Positions 7,808 to 15,175 of a DNA stretch of 64,000 nt are shown piece by piece. The translations under genes and the position numbers were made by a program. Under the pieces are notes generated by a model that was not told where the DNA came from, made no database searches, and worked only from the letters and a program-made list of their open reading frames with translations. This DNA is from Labrys wisconsinensis (lineage in GTDB: Bacteria; Pseudomonadota; Alphaproteobacteria; Rhizobiales; Labraceae), in assembly GCF_030814995.1 (NCBI RefSeq), contig NZ_JAUSVX010000024.1:1-64000 (forward strand). Reading direction: 5' to 3'. Positions within the stretch are counted from its first letter, which is position 1, and every line of letters starts with the position of its first letter.

Positions 7808-8154
7808 ATCGGCGCGGCGGCGCGCCACGCGCGAGCTTAGGGCGGCGGCGGCGGGAAGGGAAACGGGCCATGGGGCCATGGCGAGGGGCCGGCGCCGGTG
7901 GGGTTTGCGGTCTGGATCGGCCCGTCATGGATCGAGGGCTGCGGTGAACGCTCCGTCTTCGACCCGCCACGGTCGCGCGGATGGGGATGCTATCGTGTGC
8001 GCGAGGGTACCCGCCCGAGGTGCCTGCGCCTCAGCCGGCTGGTTCCGCGCAGGGCAGCTTGACCGTGCATCGTCACTATGTTTGGTTTCAAACCAAACAT
8101 AGTGACCTCAGTGAAATCGCCGCGACCCCGTCCCGTCTGCCTGGAGGAAGTCCG
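7808..8154. other. Intergenic region between ROK repressor and epimerase genes
   Basis: About 350 bases with no credible gene. The GC-rich left part shows nothing I can support. The right part carries the 35-bp palindrome at 8072-8106 and the GGAGGAAG ribosome site of the epimerase gene at about 8142-8149. Confidence 0.6.
8072..8106. promoter_or_regulatory. Perfect 35-bp palindrome, probable repressor operator
   Basis: GTCACTATGTTTGGTTT (8072-8088) is matched exactly by its inverted complement at 8090-8106, around a single C. It is AT-rich in a 70% GC context and lies 48 bases before the epimerase start. The core TTTGGTTT-C-AAACCAAA suits a dimeric repressor; the adjacent ROK repressor is the obvious candidate. 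As RNA it would also form an uninterrupted hairpin in the leader. Operator function is an inference. Confidence 0.7.
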
Positions 8155-8844
8155 ATGTCCCCGACCTGGATCGACGTGCTGCCGCGCGAGCGGCTGATCG
8201 GCGAGTTCTCGATGTGGTCGGCGGATCTGGTGCGCCTCGCCGACGACCTCGTCCGCATCGCCCCCCATGCCGACGTGCTGCACATCGACGTCGCCGACGG
8301 CCATTTCGCGCCGGCGCTGCTCTATTTCCCCGATCTGGTCGCGGCGGTGAAGCGGACCTCGGCCCTGCCGGTGCACGTGCATCTGATGGCGGCCGACGCC
8401 ATCCTGCTGCCGCAGGTCGACCAGTTCGTCGAGGCGGGCAGCGACCTCGTCAGCGTCCACCTGGAGAACGCCAATGCCGGCGCGGCGCTGGACCGCCTCG
8501 AAGCCGCCGGCGTGCCGGCCGGCCTGGTGCTGCAGGTCGACACGCCCGTCGCCGCCGTCGCGCCCTATCTGCCGCGCCTCAGCTTCGTGACGCTGCTCGG
8601 CACCGCCATCGGCATCAAGGGCGTCGGGCTGGATGCGCGGGCCACAGCGAGGCTCACCGAGGCGAAGATGCTGATCGCGGCGAGCGGCGCAGGCCGGCGC
8701 ATCGTCCTCGCCGCCGACGGCGGCATCCGCGAGCACACCGTGCCGCTGCTGCGCTCCGCCGGCGCCGAGACCGTGGTGCTCGGCTCGCTCGCCTTCGGCG
8801 CGCCGGACCTGTCGGCGCGGATGGCCTGGCTGCACGGGCTCTGA
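8155..8844 (+). CDS. Ribulose-phosphate 3-epimerase family protein
   Basis: A 229-residue TIM barrel of the RPE family. The motifs ADVLHIDVADGHFAPALLYFPDLV (metal-binding His/Asp), LPVHVHLMAADA (second His), VSVHLENA and LAADGGIREHTVP match the RPE pattern. The catalytic Asp-x-Asp-Gly-x-Phe signature appears as HIDVADGHF. The start at 8155 follows GGAGGAAG. It probably epimerises a ketose phosphate in the cytosol (in the AlsE/allulose-type branch or the pentose pathway). One base separates it from the ROK kinase gene, so the two form an operon. Confidence 0.92.
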   Translation: MSPTWIDVLPRERLIGEFSMWSADLVRLADDLVRIAPHADVLHIDVADGHFAPALLYFPDLVAAVKRTSALPVHVHLMAADAILLPQVDQFVEAGSDLVSVHLENANAGAALDRLEAAGVPAGLVLQVDTPVAAVAPYLPRLSFVTLLGTAIGIKGVGLDARATARLTEAKMLIAASGAGRRIVLAADGGIREHTVPLLRSAGAETVVLGSLAFGAPDLSARMAWLHGL

Positions 8845-8845
8845 C

Positions 8846-9823
8846 ATGCCGCGCCTCGCCATCGGTCTCGATCTCGGCGGCACCCAGGTGCGCGCGGCGC
8901 TGGTCGATGAAGGCGGCTATATCCAGGCGCGCGCCGCCGTGGCCACGGCCGCCGCGGCCGGCCCGGAGATCGTCATCGACCAGTTGCACTGGGTGGCCGA
9001 GGCCGTCTCGACCGGCGTGCCCGCCGCGGATCTCGCCGGCATCGGCGTGGCGGCGCCGGGCCCGCTCGACACCGGGACCGGCACGGCCCTCGGGCTGCCG
9101 ACCCTCGCCGGCTTCGTCGACCTGCCGCTGGCGCGGCTGCTGGCCGAGCGCTTCGACCGGCCGGTGCGGCTGGAGAACGACGGCATCGCCGCGGCCTTGG
9201 GCGAATGGCGCTTCGGCGCCGGCCGCGGCCATGCCAACCTGGTCTATGTCACCGTCAGCACCGGCATCGGCGGCGGCGTGGTCTCGGACGGCCGCCTGCT
9301 GCGGGGGCGCCGCGGCATGGCCGGCCATGTCGGCCACATGACCATCATGCGCGACGGCGCGCCGTGCTCCTGCGGCCATCGCGGCTGCTGGGAAGCCTAT
9401 GGCGCCGGCCCGGCCTTCGCGCGCCGGGCCCGGGAGCAGGCGGCGCGCACGCCGGGGACGCAGCTCGCCGGACCGATCGATGCGCGGGCCGTGTTCGAGG
9501 CCGCCGCCGCGGGCGACGCCCTCGCCGCGGCGCTGGTCGCCGAGGAGGCCGACATCCTCGGCCTTGGCATTGCCGGCCTGCTGCACCTCTACAGCCCCGA
9601 GATCGTCATCGTCGGCGGCGGCGTGGCCCACGGCTTTCCCGCGCTGCACCCCGGCATTGCCGCCCGGATCCGCACCGCCGCCATGGCGCCGTTCCGCGAC
9701 GTGCCGGTGGTCCGGGCGGCGCTCGGCGACAATGCCGGCCTGGTCGGGGCCGCGGCCCTGGCCTTCGAGGTGGTGGGCGATGAGATCAGAACCCCTCTCC
9801 CCCTGGGAGAGGGGCAGGGGTGA
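8846..9823 (+). CDS. ROK-family sugar kinase
   Basis: A 325-residue ROK kinase. It has the ATP loop IGLDLGGTQVRAALVDEGG, catalytic Asp in RLENDGIAAALGEWRFG, ATP-binding TVSTGIGGGVVSDGRLLRG, and the zinc motif CSCGHRGCWEAYGAG, which is complete here. The last 11 residues (RTPLPLGEGQG) and the stop codon are encoded by a dispersed palindrome, so the natural C-terminus (around FEVVGDEI) has been rewritten by that element. It is an operon partner of the epimerase; together they suggest phosphorylation and epimerisation of a ketohexose or similar sugar. Confidence 0.93.
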   Translation: MPRLAIGLDLGGTQVRAALVDEGGYIQARAAVATAAAAGPEIVIDQLHWVAEAVSTGVPAADLAGIGVAAPGPLDTGTGTALGLPTLAGFVDLPLARLLAERFDRPVRLENDGIAAALGEWRFGAGRGHANLVYVTVSTGIGGGVVSDGRLLRGRRGMAGHVGHMTIMRDGAPCSCGHRGCWEAYGAGPAFARRAREQAARTPGTQLAGPIDARAVFEAAAAGDALAAALVAEEADILGLGIAGLLHLYSPEIVIVGGGVAHGFPALHPGIAARIRTAAMAPFRDVPVVRAALGDNAGLVGAAALAFEVVGDEIRTPLPLGEGQG

Positions 9824-9828
9824 GGGTC
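9785..9828. repeat. GAACCCCTCTCCC-type palindrome, copy 3, fused into a coding end
   Basis: Stem CCCCTCTCCC (9792-9801) and GGGAGAGGGG (9805-9814), followed by the tail CAGGGGTGAGGGTC. It overlaps the last codons of the ROK kinase and lies in the same orientation as copy 4 on the other side of the DUF559 gene. Confidence 0.8.
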
Positions 9829-9863
9829 TAGACGCAGGACAAGCAAGGTGCCAGCTTCGGCCG

Positions 9864-10214
9864 ATGGCCACCGAACACCGGCAATTCGCAAGACATCTTC
9901 GAGCCCGTGCGACCAAAGCCGAAGATGTTCTTTGGCAGGCGGTCCGCGGCCGCCGCCTCGCTGGCTTGAAATTCAGGCGGCAAGTTCCGTTGCTTGCCTA
10001 TACCGTGGATTTCCTATGCATCGAGAGGCGCTTGATCGTCGAGCTTGACGGCAGGCACCATGGGTGGAGCCGGGAATACGATGCGGAGCGAACGAGCGAG
10101 CTCGAAGCAAGAGGGTTCATCGTGTTGCGATTTCCGAACGCACTCGTGTTCGGAGATATCGACCTGGTTCGATCCCGCATTGCCGAGATGGCTGCTCTCG
10201 CGGCCGGTGTTTAG
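9864..10214 (+). CDS. DUF559 domain protein (restriction-endonuclease-fold, Vsr-like)
   Basis: A 116-residue protein of the DUF559 type. It shows ARATKAEDVLWQAVRGRRLAG, LKFRRQVPLLAYTVDFLC, then the predicted active-site segment RRLIVELDGRHH and RGFIVLRFPNALV. The Asp, Glu and Lys/Arg positions match the PD-(D/E)xK nuclease fold that DUF559 shares with the very-short-patch repair nuclease Vsr. Its biological role is not established. Base composition is lower in GC than its neighbours. It is bracketed by matching palindromes (9785 and 10252), which suggests it arrived as a unit. Confidence 0.9.
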   Translation: MATEHRQFARHLRARATKAEDVLWQAVRGRRLAGLKFRRQVPLLAYTVDFLCIERRLIVELDGRHHGWSREYDAERTSELEARGFIVLRFPNALVFGDIDLVRSRIAEMAALAAGV

Positions 10215-10251
10215 GAAGCGTTGGCGAACAAGTGAATCGAAGTAGCGCGGA

Positions 10252-10291
10252 GAACCCCTCTCCCCTTGGGAGAGGGGTAGGGGTGAGGGAC
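10252..10291. repeat. GAACCCCTCTCCC-type palindrome, copy 4
   Basis: Stem CCCCTCTCCC (10255-10264) and GGGAGAGGGG (10268-10277) followed by TAGGGGTGAGGGAC. It has the same orientation and layout as copy 3, about 470 bases away, so the two form direct repeats around the DUF559 gene. Confidence 0.8.
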
Positions 10292-10364
10292 TGAGCTTTA
10301 CCGGAAAGGACAGAGCATTTTACCTGTCGTTGCTTGGACCTGTATTTTACTGGTGACGCGTTTA

Positions 10365-10405
10365 GTCCCTCACCCCTGCCCCTCTCCCAGGGGGAGAAGG
10401 GTTTC
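10365..10405. repeat. GAACCCCTCTCCC-type palindrome, copy 5, inverted
   Basis: GTCCCTCACCCCTGCCCCTC followed by the rest of the unit; this is the reverse complement of copies 3 and 4, with one imperfect base in the outer arm (GGGAGAAGGG). It ends 17 bases before the LacI stop codon. Copies 4 and 5 enclose about 74 AT-richer bases with no gene. Confidence 0.75.
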
Positions 10406-10422
10406 CTCGTCGGCGGCGGCTC

Positions 10423-11460
10423 TCACGCCGAGGCGCGCATCACCAGCTTCGCCTCCAGGCGCACCAGCTCGGGCCGCGGGTCCTGCGCATCCGCTTCGCC
10501 GGCCTCGATGCGCTTGAGGAGGATGTCGACGCTGGTCTGCGCCAGGCGCTCGAAGTCCTGTGCCACGGTGGTGAGGGGCGGGCAGCCGTAGCGGCTCAGC
10601 GGCTGGTCGTCATGGCCGGCGATGCGGATGTCGCAGCCGGGCTCGCGGCCGATGCGCAGGCCGCGCTGATAGGCCGCCGCCATCACCCCGACGGCGCAGC
10701 GGTCGTTGGCGCACAGGATGGTGCGGGTCGGAAAGCCCGGCCCGTCGATCACCCGCAGCGTCTCGGCGAAGGCGATGTCCTCGAAGCGCCAGTCGTTCTG
10801 CGGGCCGACGGTGATGATCTCGGGCTTGAGGCCGAGGCGCTGCATCGCCTTGACATAGGCGAGCTTACGCTCGCTGGCGTTGTGGTTGACCGCCGGCATG
10901 TCGAAATAGGTCGGCCGCTCGCCGGTGCGGCACAGATATTCCGTGATCAGCGGCACGCTCTGGAAATTGTCGGTGCCGACGAAGGGCGTGTCGTCGTCGA
11001 GGCGGGAATCGAGGAACACGATCGGGATGCGCGCCCTGAGGCTGCGCATCAGCGCCATGTCGGAATGGATGCCGAGCGGCGCGACGATGGCGCCGGCGAT
11101 CTTCAGCGACAGCAGCGTCTCGATCGAGCGCGCCTCGAGCTGGGCGTCGCCGCGCGAGGACAGGACGATGGCCAGATACCCCTTGTCGACGCAGCGGATC
11201 TCGATGCGGCGCACGAGCTCGGAGAAGAACGTGTCGGCCGTGTCCGGCACGATGACGCCGATGATCCGGGGCCGGCGCTTGTTCAGGTTCACCGCGAACA
11301 GGTTCGGCCGATACTCGTATTTCGCCAGCGCCTGCTCGATCAGCGCACGGGTCGACTTGCGCACGCTGTTGGGGTCGTTGAAATATTTCGAGACCGTGGG
11401 CCGGGAAATGCCGCTCAGCGCCGAGAACTCGGCCATGTTCCTGATCTTGCGGTCGATCAT
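10423..11460 (-). CDS. LacI-family transcriptional regulator
   Basis: A 345-residue regulator. The helix-turn-helix is at about residues 9-30 (MAEFSALSGISRPTVSKYFN), with the hinge helix around YRPNLFAVNLNKRR, then a periplasmic-binding-like effector domain (RPRIIGVIVPDTADTFFSEL.. GAIVAPLGI.. RIPIVFLDSRL). The start at 11460 follows AAAGGA. It faces away from the sugar ABC operon at 12182, whose promoter region it shares, so it is the natural regulator of that transporter. Its last 44 codons are duplicated at 6430-6564. Confidence 0.94.
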   Translation of the reverse strand: MIDRKIRNMAEFSALSGISRPTVSKYFNDPNSVRKSTRALIEQALAKYEYRPNLFAVNLNKRRPRIIGVIVPDTADTFFSELVRRIEIRCVDKGYLAIVLSSRGDAQLEARSIETLLSLKIAGAIVAPLGIHSDMALMRSLRARIPIVFLDSRLDDDTPFVGTDNFQSVPLITEYLCRTGERPTYFDMPAVNHNASERKLAYVKAMQRLGLKPEIITVGPQNDWRFEDIAFAETLRVIDGPGFPTRTILCANDRCAVGVMAAAYQRGLRIGREPGCDIRIAGHDDQPLSRYGCPPLTTVAQDFERLAQTSVDILLKRIEAGEADAQDPRPELVRLEAKLVMRASA

Positions 11461-12181
11461 GCGCGTCCTTTGCGCCCGCCGCCGCCCCCGCTCCCTCGGA
11501 CGCCGCCAAGCCGTCGCTTAGCCGGCATATCGAAAGGCGCGACGTCGTCGGCAGGCGTATTCCCTCCAGCTCGAAGGCCGTTACCCTAGCATAGAATTTT
11601 GCGCGAGGAAATTTTCGAATTGGCGCGTGGCACATCGGTGGCGCCGGCCCTCAGCCGCCACGGCAAGGCGGCTGTCCATGGCAGGGCGGAGCGGCCGGCC
11701 GCTGCGGCGGCCGGGACCGGCATGACGGCCAGGGAACCGCAAAACTTGGCTCACGTCAAATATCGGATTGACCTATGTGCAGGCCACCACTAGGCTCCGA
11801 TCAACACCGATTAAGAACGCGGGAGGGATTGCAGGAGGGGAGGATGTGCCGGCCTTGCGGCCGGCGCAGCGGCGCCGACGATCGGCGCCCCGGCGGCACG
11901 TCCGCCTTTTCCGAAGGTCCGACAGTTCCAATCCGATCGAACAAGGCGGCGCTCGCGCCGCCCGTCTCCGCGAGGCGCCCGGGCATCCGGGCCCGCCGCG
12001 GGATGGCAATGCCGGATCGGGGCCCGCCCGCGGCGATGGCCCCGCATCCGGCCGAAAGGCCCTGGCGCGGCGCCGCTGCGCCGGGGTGTGACGACAACCG
12101 TGCCACCGTCCCCGCCAGAGGGGCGGGGCGCGGTGCGCGTGGTCTTGCACTGCCGTTCAGCGAACAACAACAGGAAACGCC
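11461..12181. other. Long intergenic region before the sugar ABC operon
   Basis: About 720 bases with no convincing gene; open frames here exist in all phases and lack homology I recognise. There is an AT-rich tract at 11585-11625 (AAATTTTCGAATT) close to the LacI gene, suitable for an operator. Two strong hairpins lie in the putative 5' leader: GCCGGCC-TTGC-GGCCGGC near 11846 and GGCGCCGA-CGA-TCGGCGCC near 11872. Confidence 0.55.
11768..11796 (+). promoter_or_regulatory. Candidate sigma70-like promoter of the sugar ABC operon
   Basis: TTGACC at 11768-11773 and TAGGCT at 11791-11796 are separated by 17 bases. If used, the transcript would have a leader of nearly 400 bases containing the two hairpins described for this region. 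The -10 match is moderate, so this is tentative. Confidence 0.35.
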
Positions 12182-13162
12182 ATGAAGACGATCATCTCAG
12201 CGCTGGCCGCTCTCGCCCTCGGGGCCGGCATTCTGGCCAGCCCGGCGGCCCGGGCGGAGGACAAGAAGTTCACCATCGCCCTCATTCCCGGCCTGACCAC
12301 GGACGGCTTCTACATCACCATGCGCAAGGGCGCCGAGGCCGCGGCCAAGGCGGTCGGCGCCGATCTGGTGTTCCAGGGCGCGCCGGAGTTCAACCCGGTG
12401 CTGCAGGTGCCGGTGCTCGACGCCATCATCGCCCGCAAGCCGGACGCCATCCTGATCGCCCCCACCGACAAGGTGCAGCTGGTGCAGCCGCTGAAGAAGG
12501 CGGCCGATGCGGGCATCCCGGTCATCACCGTCGACACCTTCATCGGCACCGGCAAGTACCAGAGCGGCGCCGGCGACGCCGACTTCCCGCTCGCCTACAT
12601 CGCCTCCGACAACGTGCTCGGCGGGCGCATCGCGGCCCGGGCCCTGGCCAAGGCCGTCGGCGAGAAGGGCAAGGTCTACGTCTCCAACGTCAAGCCCGGC
12701 GTCTCCACCACCGACCAGCGCGAGGAGGGCTTCAAGGACGAGATGAAGAACTATCCGAACATCCAGGTGCTGGAGACCCAGTACAACGACGACGACGCCA
12801 ACAAGGCGGCGAGCCAGCTCCAGTCGGTGTTCGCCCGCAATCCCGACCTCGACGGCGTGTTCGGCGCCAACCTGTTCTCCGCCCTCGGCGCCGCCAACGG
12901 CGTGCAGCAGGCCGGCCAGTCCGGCAAGATCAAGGTCGTCGCCTTCGACGCGCCGCCCTCGATCGTCGACAACATCAAGACCGGCCTGGTCGACATCGCC
13001 ATTGCCCAGCACCCGGCCGAGATCGGCTATTACGGCGTCATGTCGGCCTATGCCCACCTCACCGGCCAGTCGATCCCGGTGCTGATCGGCACCGGCTTCA
13101 CCGTGATGGACAAGTCGAACGTCGACCAGCCCGAGGTGGCGCGGTTCATCTACAAGGACTGA
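12182..13162 (+). CDS. Sugar ABC transporter substrate-binding protein (ribose/RbsB-like)
   Basis: A 326-residue periplasmic binding protein of the Peripla_BP_4 (RbsB-like) family. The signal peptide MKTIISALAALALGAGILAS..ARAED is followed by KFTIALIPGLTTDGFYITMRKGAE and the hallmark segments VQLVQPLKKAADAGIPVITVDT and VFGANLFSALGAANGVQ. The start at 12182 has AGGAAA upstream. It binds a sugar or polyol in the periplasm and delivers it to the permease and ATPase that follow. Its partner regulator is probably the divergent LacI protein. Confidence 0.95.
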   Translation: MKTIISALAALALGAGILASPAARAEDKKFTIALIPGLTTDGFYITMRKGAEAAAKAVGADLVFQGAPEFNPVLQVPVLDAIIARKPDAILIAPTDKVQLVQPLKKAADAGIPVITVDTFIGTGKYQSGAGDADFPLAYIASDNVLGGRIAARALAKAVGEKGKVYVSNVKPGVSTTDQREEGFKDEMKNYPNIQVLETQYNDDDANKAASQLQSVFARNPDLDGVFGANLFSALGAANGVQQAGQSGKIKVVAFDAPPSIVDNIKTGLVDIAIAQHPAEIGYYGVMSAYAHLTGQSIPVLIGTGFTVMDKSNVDQPEVARFIYKD

Positions 13163-13280
13163 GCCACCCGCGTTGCGCCTGACGCAGGCGGTCATCCCGT
13201 CGCAAGCGCAACACGATCAACCTGCCGCCGCCGGCCCGGCCCGGCGGCGCGTCCATGGTTCCGCACCCACGGAGTGGCGC

Positions 13281-14318
13281 ATGTCCGCCCATACCTCGAC
13301 GCAAGCGCATGCAGCCCCGGCGCTCTCTCCGGCGCGCCAGGTGCTCGCCCATGTCGCAGCCATGCAGGCGTGGCTGTTTCTGGTCATGCTGCTGATCTTC
13401 TTCGAGGTCTGGTCGCGCGTCGCCTACGGCCAGAGCTTCGTGTTCTCGAGCGCCAACGCCCAGTCCATCGCCATCTTCACCGTGGCGCCGCTGCTGCTGG
13501 CGCTCGGCTCCACCTTCGTCATCATTTCCGGCGGCATCGACCTCTCGGTCGGCTTCATCATGGGCCTGGCCGCGGTCGTCGCCGCGCATGTGACCAACTT
13601 TGCCGGCCAATCCCTGCCGCCCTTCGCCGCCATGCTGGTCGGCATCCTGGCGGGCCTGGTGATCGCGCTCGGGCCCGGCCTCGTCAACGGGCTGCTGATC
13701 GCCAAGCTCAAGGTCCCGCCCTTCATCGGCACGCTCGGCATGTACGGCGTCGCCAAGGGCGTCGCCTATCTCCTCGCCGGCGGCACCACGGTGCCCGTCA
13801 GCAACGCCTGGTTCGCCACGCTCGGCAACGGCCGGGTCTACGGCGTTCCCATCGTCGTCATCGTCGCCGTCCTGTTCGTCCTGGCGATGCACTACCTCCT
13901 GTCGCAGACGCGCTTCGGCCAGCACACCTATGCCATCGGCGCCAGCGAGCAGGCGGCGCTGCGGGCCGGCATCAATGTCGACCGGCACAAGCGCAGGCTC
14001 TACCTGCTCTCGGCCCTCTGCGCCGGCCTCGGCGGGGTGCTCTATGCCGCGCGCTTCACCGCCGGCGCGGCCCAGGCCGGCGAGCCGCTGCTGCTCGATT
14101 CCATCGCCGCCGTGGTCATCGGCGGCGCCAGCCTGTTCGGCGGCTCCGGCACCATCCTCGGCACGGTCGCCGGCGCGCTGGTCATCGCGGTGATCCAGTA
14201 CGGCCTGGTCTTCATCAATGTCGAGCCGTTCTGGCAGTTCGTCGCCGTCGGCGTCGTCATCATCATCTCGGTGCTGGTCGACCAGACGCAGCGCAAGCTC
14301 GGGGGAGACCGGCAGTGA
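13281..14318 (+). CDS. Sugar ABC transporter permease (RbsC-like)
   Basis: A 345-residue BPD_transp_2-type permease with about ten hydrophobic segments (AWLFLVMLLIFFEVW, LLLALGSTFVIISGGIDLSV, LVIAVIQYGLVFINV). The motif ISGGIDLSVGFIMGLAAVV is the family hallmark, and the loop GASEQAALRAGINVDRHK contacts the ATPase. The start at 13281 follows GGAGTGGC and begins with a hydrophilic tail. An upstream ATG in the same frame would add 36 unlikely residues. Its stop codon overlaps the ATPase GTG start. Confidence 0.94.
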   Translation: MSAHTSTQAHAAPALSPARQVLAHVAAMQAWLFLVMLLIFFEVWSRVAYGQSFVFSSANAQSIAIFTVAPLLLALGSTFVIISGGIDLSVGFIMGLAAVVAAHVTNFAGQSLPPFAAMLVGILAGLVIALGPGLVNGLLIAKLKVPPFIGTLGMYGVAKGVAYLLAGGTTVPVSNAWFATLGNGRVYGVPIVVIVAVLFVLAMHYLLSQTRFGQHTYAIGASEQAALRAGINVDRHKRRLYLLSALCAGLGGVLYAARFTAGAAQAGEPLLLDSIAAVVIGGASLFGGSGTILGTVAGALVIAVIQYGLVFINVEPFWQFVAVGVVIIISVLVDQTQRKLGGDRQ

Positions 14319-15070
14319 CGACACCCAGCTCCTCCGAGCCCATCCTCGACGTCCGCTCGGTCTCCAAGCGCTTCGGCGGCGTGGAAGCCCTGAAGGGCGT
14401 GTCGATGGCGCTCCATCCCGGCGAGGTCGTGGCGCTGGCCGGCGACAACGGCGCCGGCAAGTCGACCCTGATCAAGACCATCTCCGGCGTGCATGCGGCC
14501 GACGGCGGCGAGATCCGCTTCGCCGGCGAGCCGGTGAGCTTCGCCACCCCGGAGGCGGCCCGCGCCCACGGCATCGAGACGATCTACCAGGACCTGGCGC
14601 TCGCCGACAATCTCTCCATCGGCGCCAACATCTTCCTCGGCCGCGAGCCGGTGAAGCGGCTGTTCGGCTTTCTGCCGGTGCTAGACCGGCCGATGATGGC
14701 GCAGGCGGCCAAGGAAACCATGGCGCGGCTCGATTTCCACGTCAGCCGGCTCGATGCGCCGGTCGGGCGCTTCTCCGGCGGCCAGCGCCAGGCGGTGGCG
14801 ATCGGGCGGGCGATCTACTGGAACGCCCGCGTCCTGATCATGGACGAGCCGACCGCGGCGCTCGGCGTGCCGGAGCAGCGCAAGGTCGTATCGCTGATCA
14901 AGACGCTGAAGGCGCAGGGGCGCGGCATCATCTTCATCTCGCACAACCTGCAGGACATTTTCGCGGTGTCCGACCGCATCGTCGTGCTGCGCCGCGGCAG
15001 CCTGGCCGGCGAGCGGCGCATCGCCGACACCAGCCATGACGAGATCGTCAAGCTGATGGTGGGGGGATAG
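14315..15070 (+). CDS. Sugar ABC transporter ATP-binding protein (single-domain)
   Basis: A 251-residue ATPase with Walker A GDNGAGKST, signature FSGGQRQAVAIGRAI, Walker B VLIMDEPTAALGV and switch SHNLQDIF. It starts at GTG overlapping the permease stop. Classical RbsA has two fused ATPase domains of about 500 residues; this protein has only one, as in the FrcA-type sugar importers of rhizobia, and so must dimerise. It completes the importer. Confidence 0.95.
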   Translation: MTTPSSSEPILDVRSVSKRFGGVEALKGVSMALHPGEVVALAGDNGAGKSTLIKTISGVHAADGGEIRFAGEPVSFATPEAARAHGIETIYQDLALADNLSIGANIFLGREPVKRLFGFLPVLDRPMMAQAAKETMARLDFHVSRLDAPVGRFSGGQRQAVAIGRAIYWNARVLIMDEPTAALGVPEQRKVVSLIKTLKAQGRGIIFISHNLQDIFAVSDRIVVLRRGSLAGERRIADTSHDEIVKLMVGG

Positions 15071-15175
15071 ATCTGCGGCTCCGGGTGCACCGGCCTCACT
15101 CGACTTGATCTTGCCTTTCCGCCGGAAGATCGACGCGGCCCCGGCACCGCCGGCCGGGACCGCGGATGGCGATGG

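Noticed and set aside
9785-10291. Insertion sequence around the DUF559 gene
   Set aside because: There is no transposase, and the flanking copies are the same dispersed palindromes found elsewhere, in direct rather than terminal inverted orientation; treated as a possible non-classical cassette.
11775-12185. Small protein gene in the leader of the sugar ABC operon (136 codons)
   Set aside because: Frames are open in all phases here, the composition is Arg/Pro/Gly-rich, and it covers the hairpins; GGAGGGGAGG before an ATG at 11844 is the only point in its favour.
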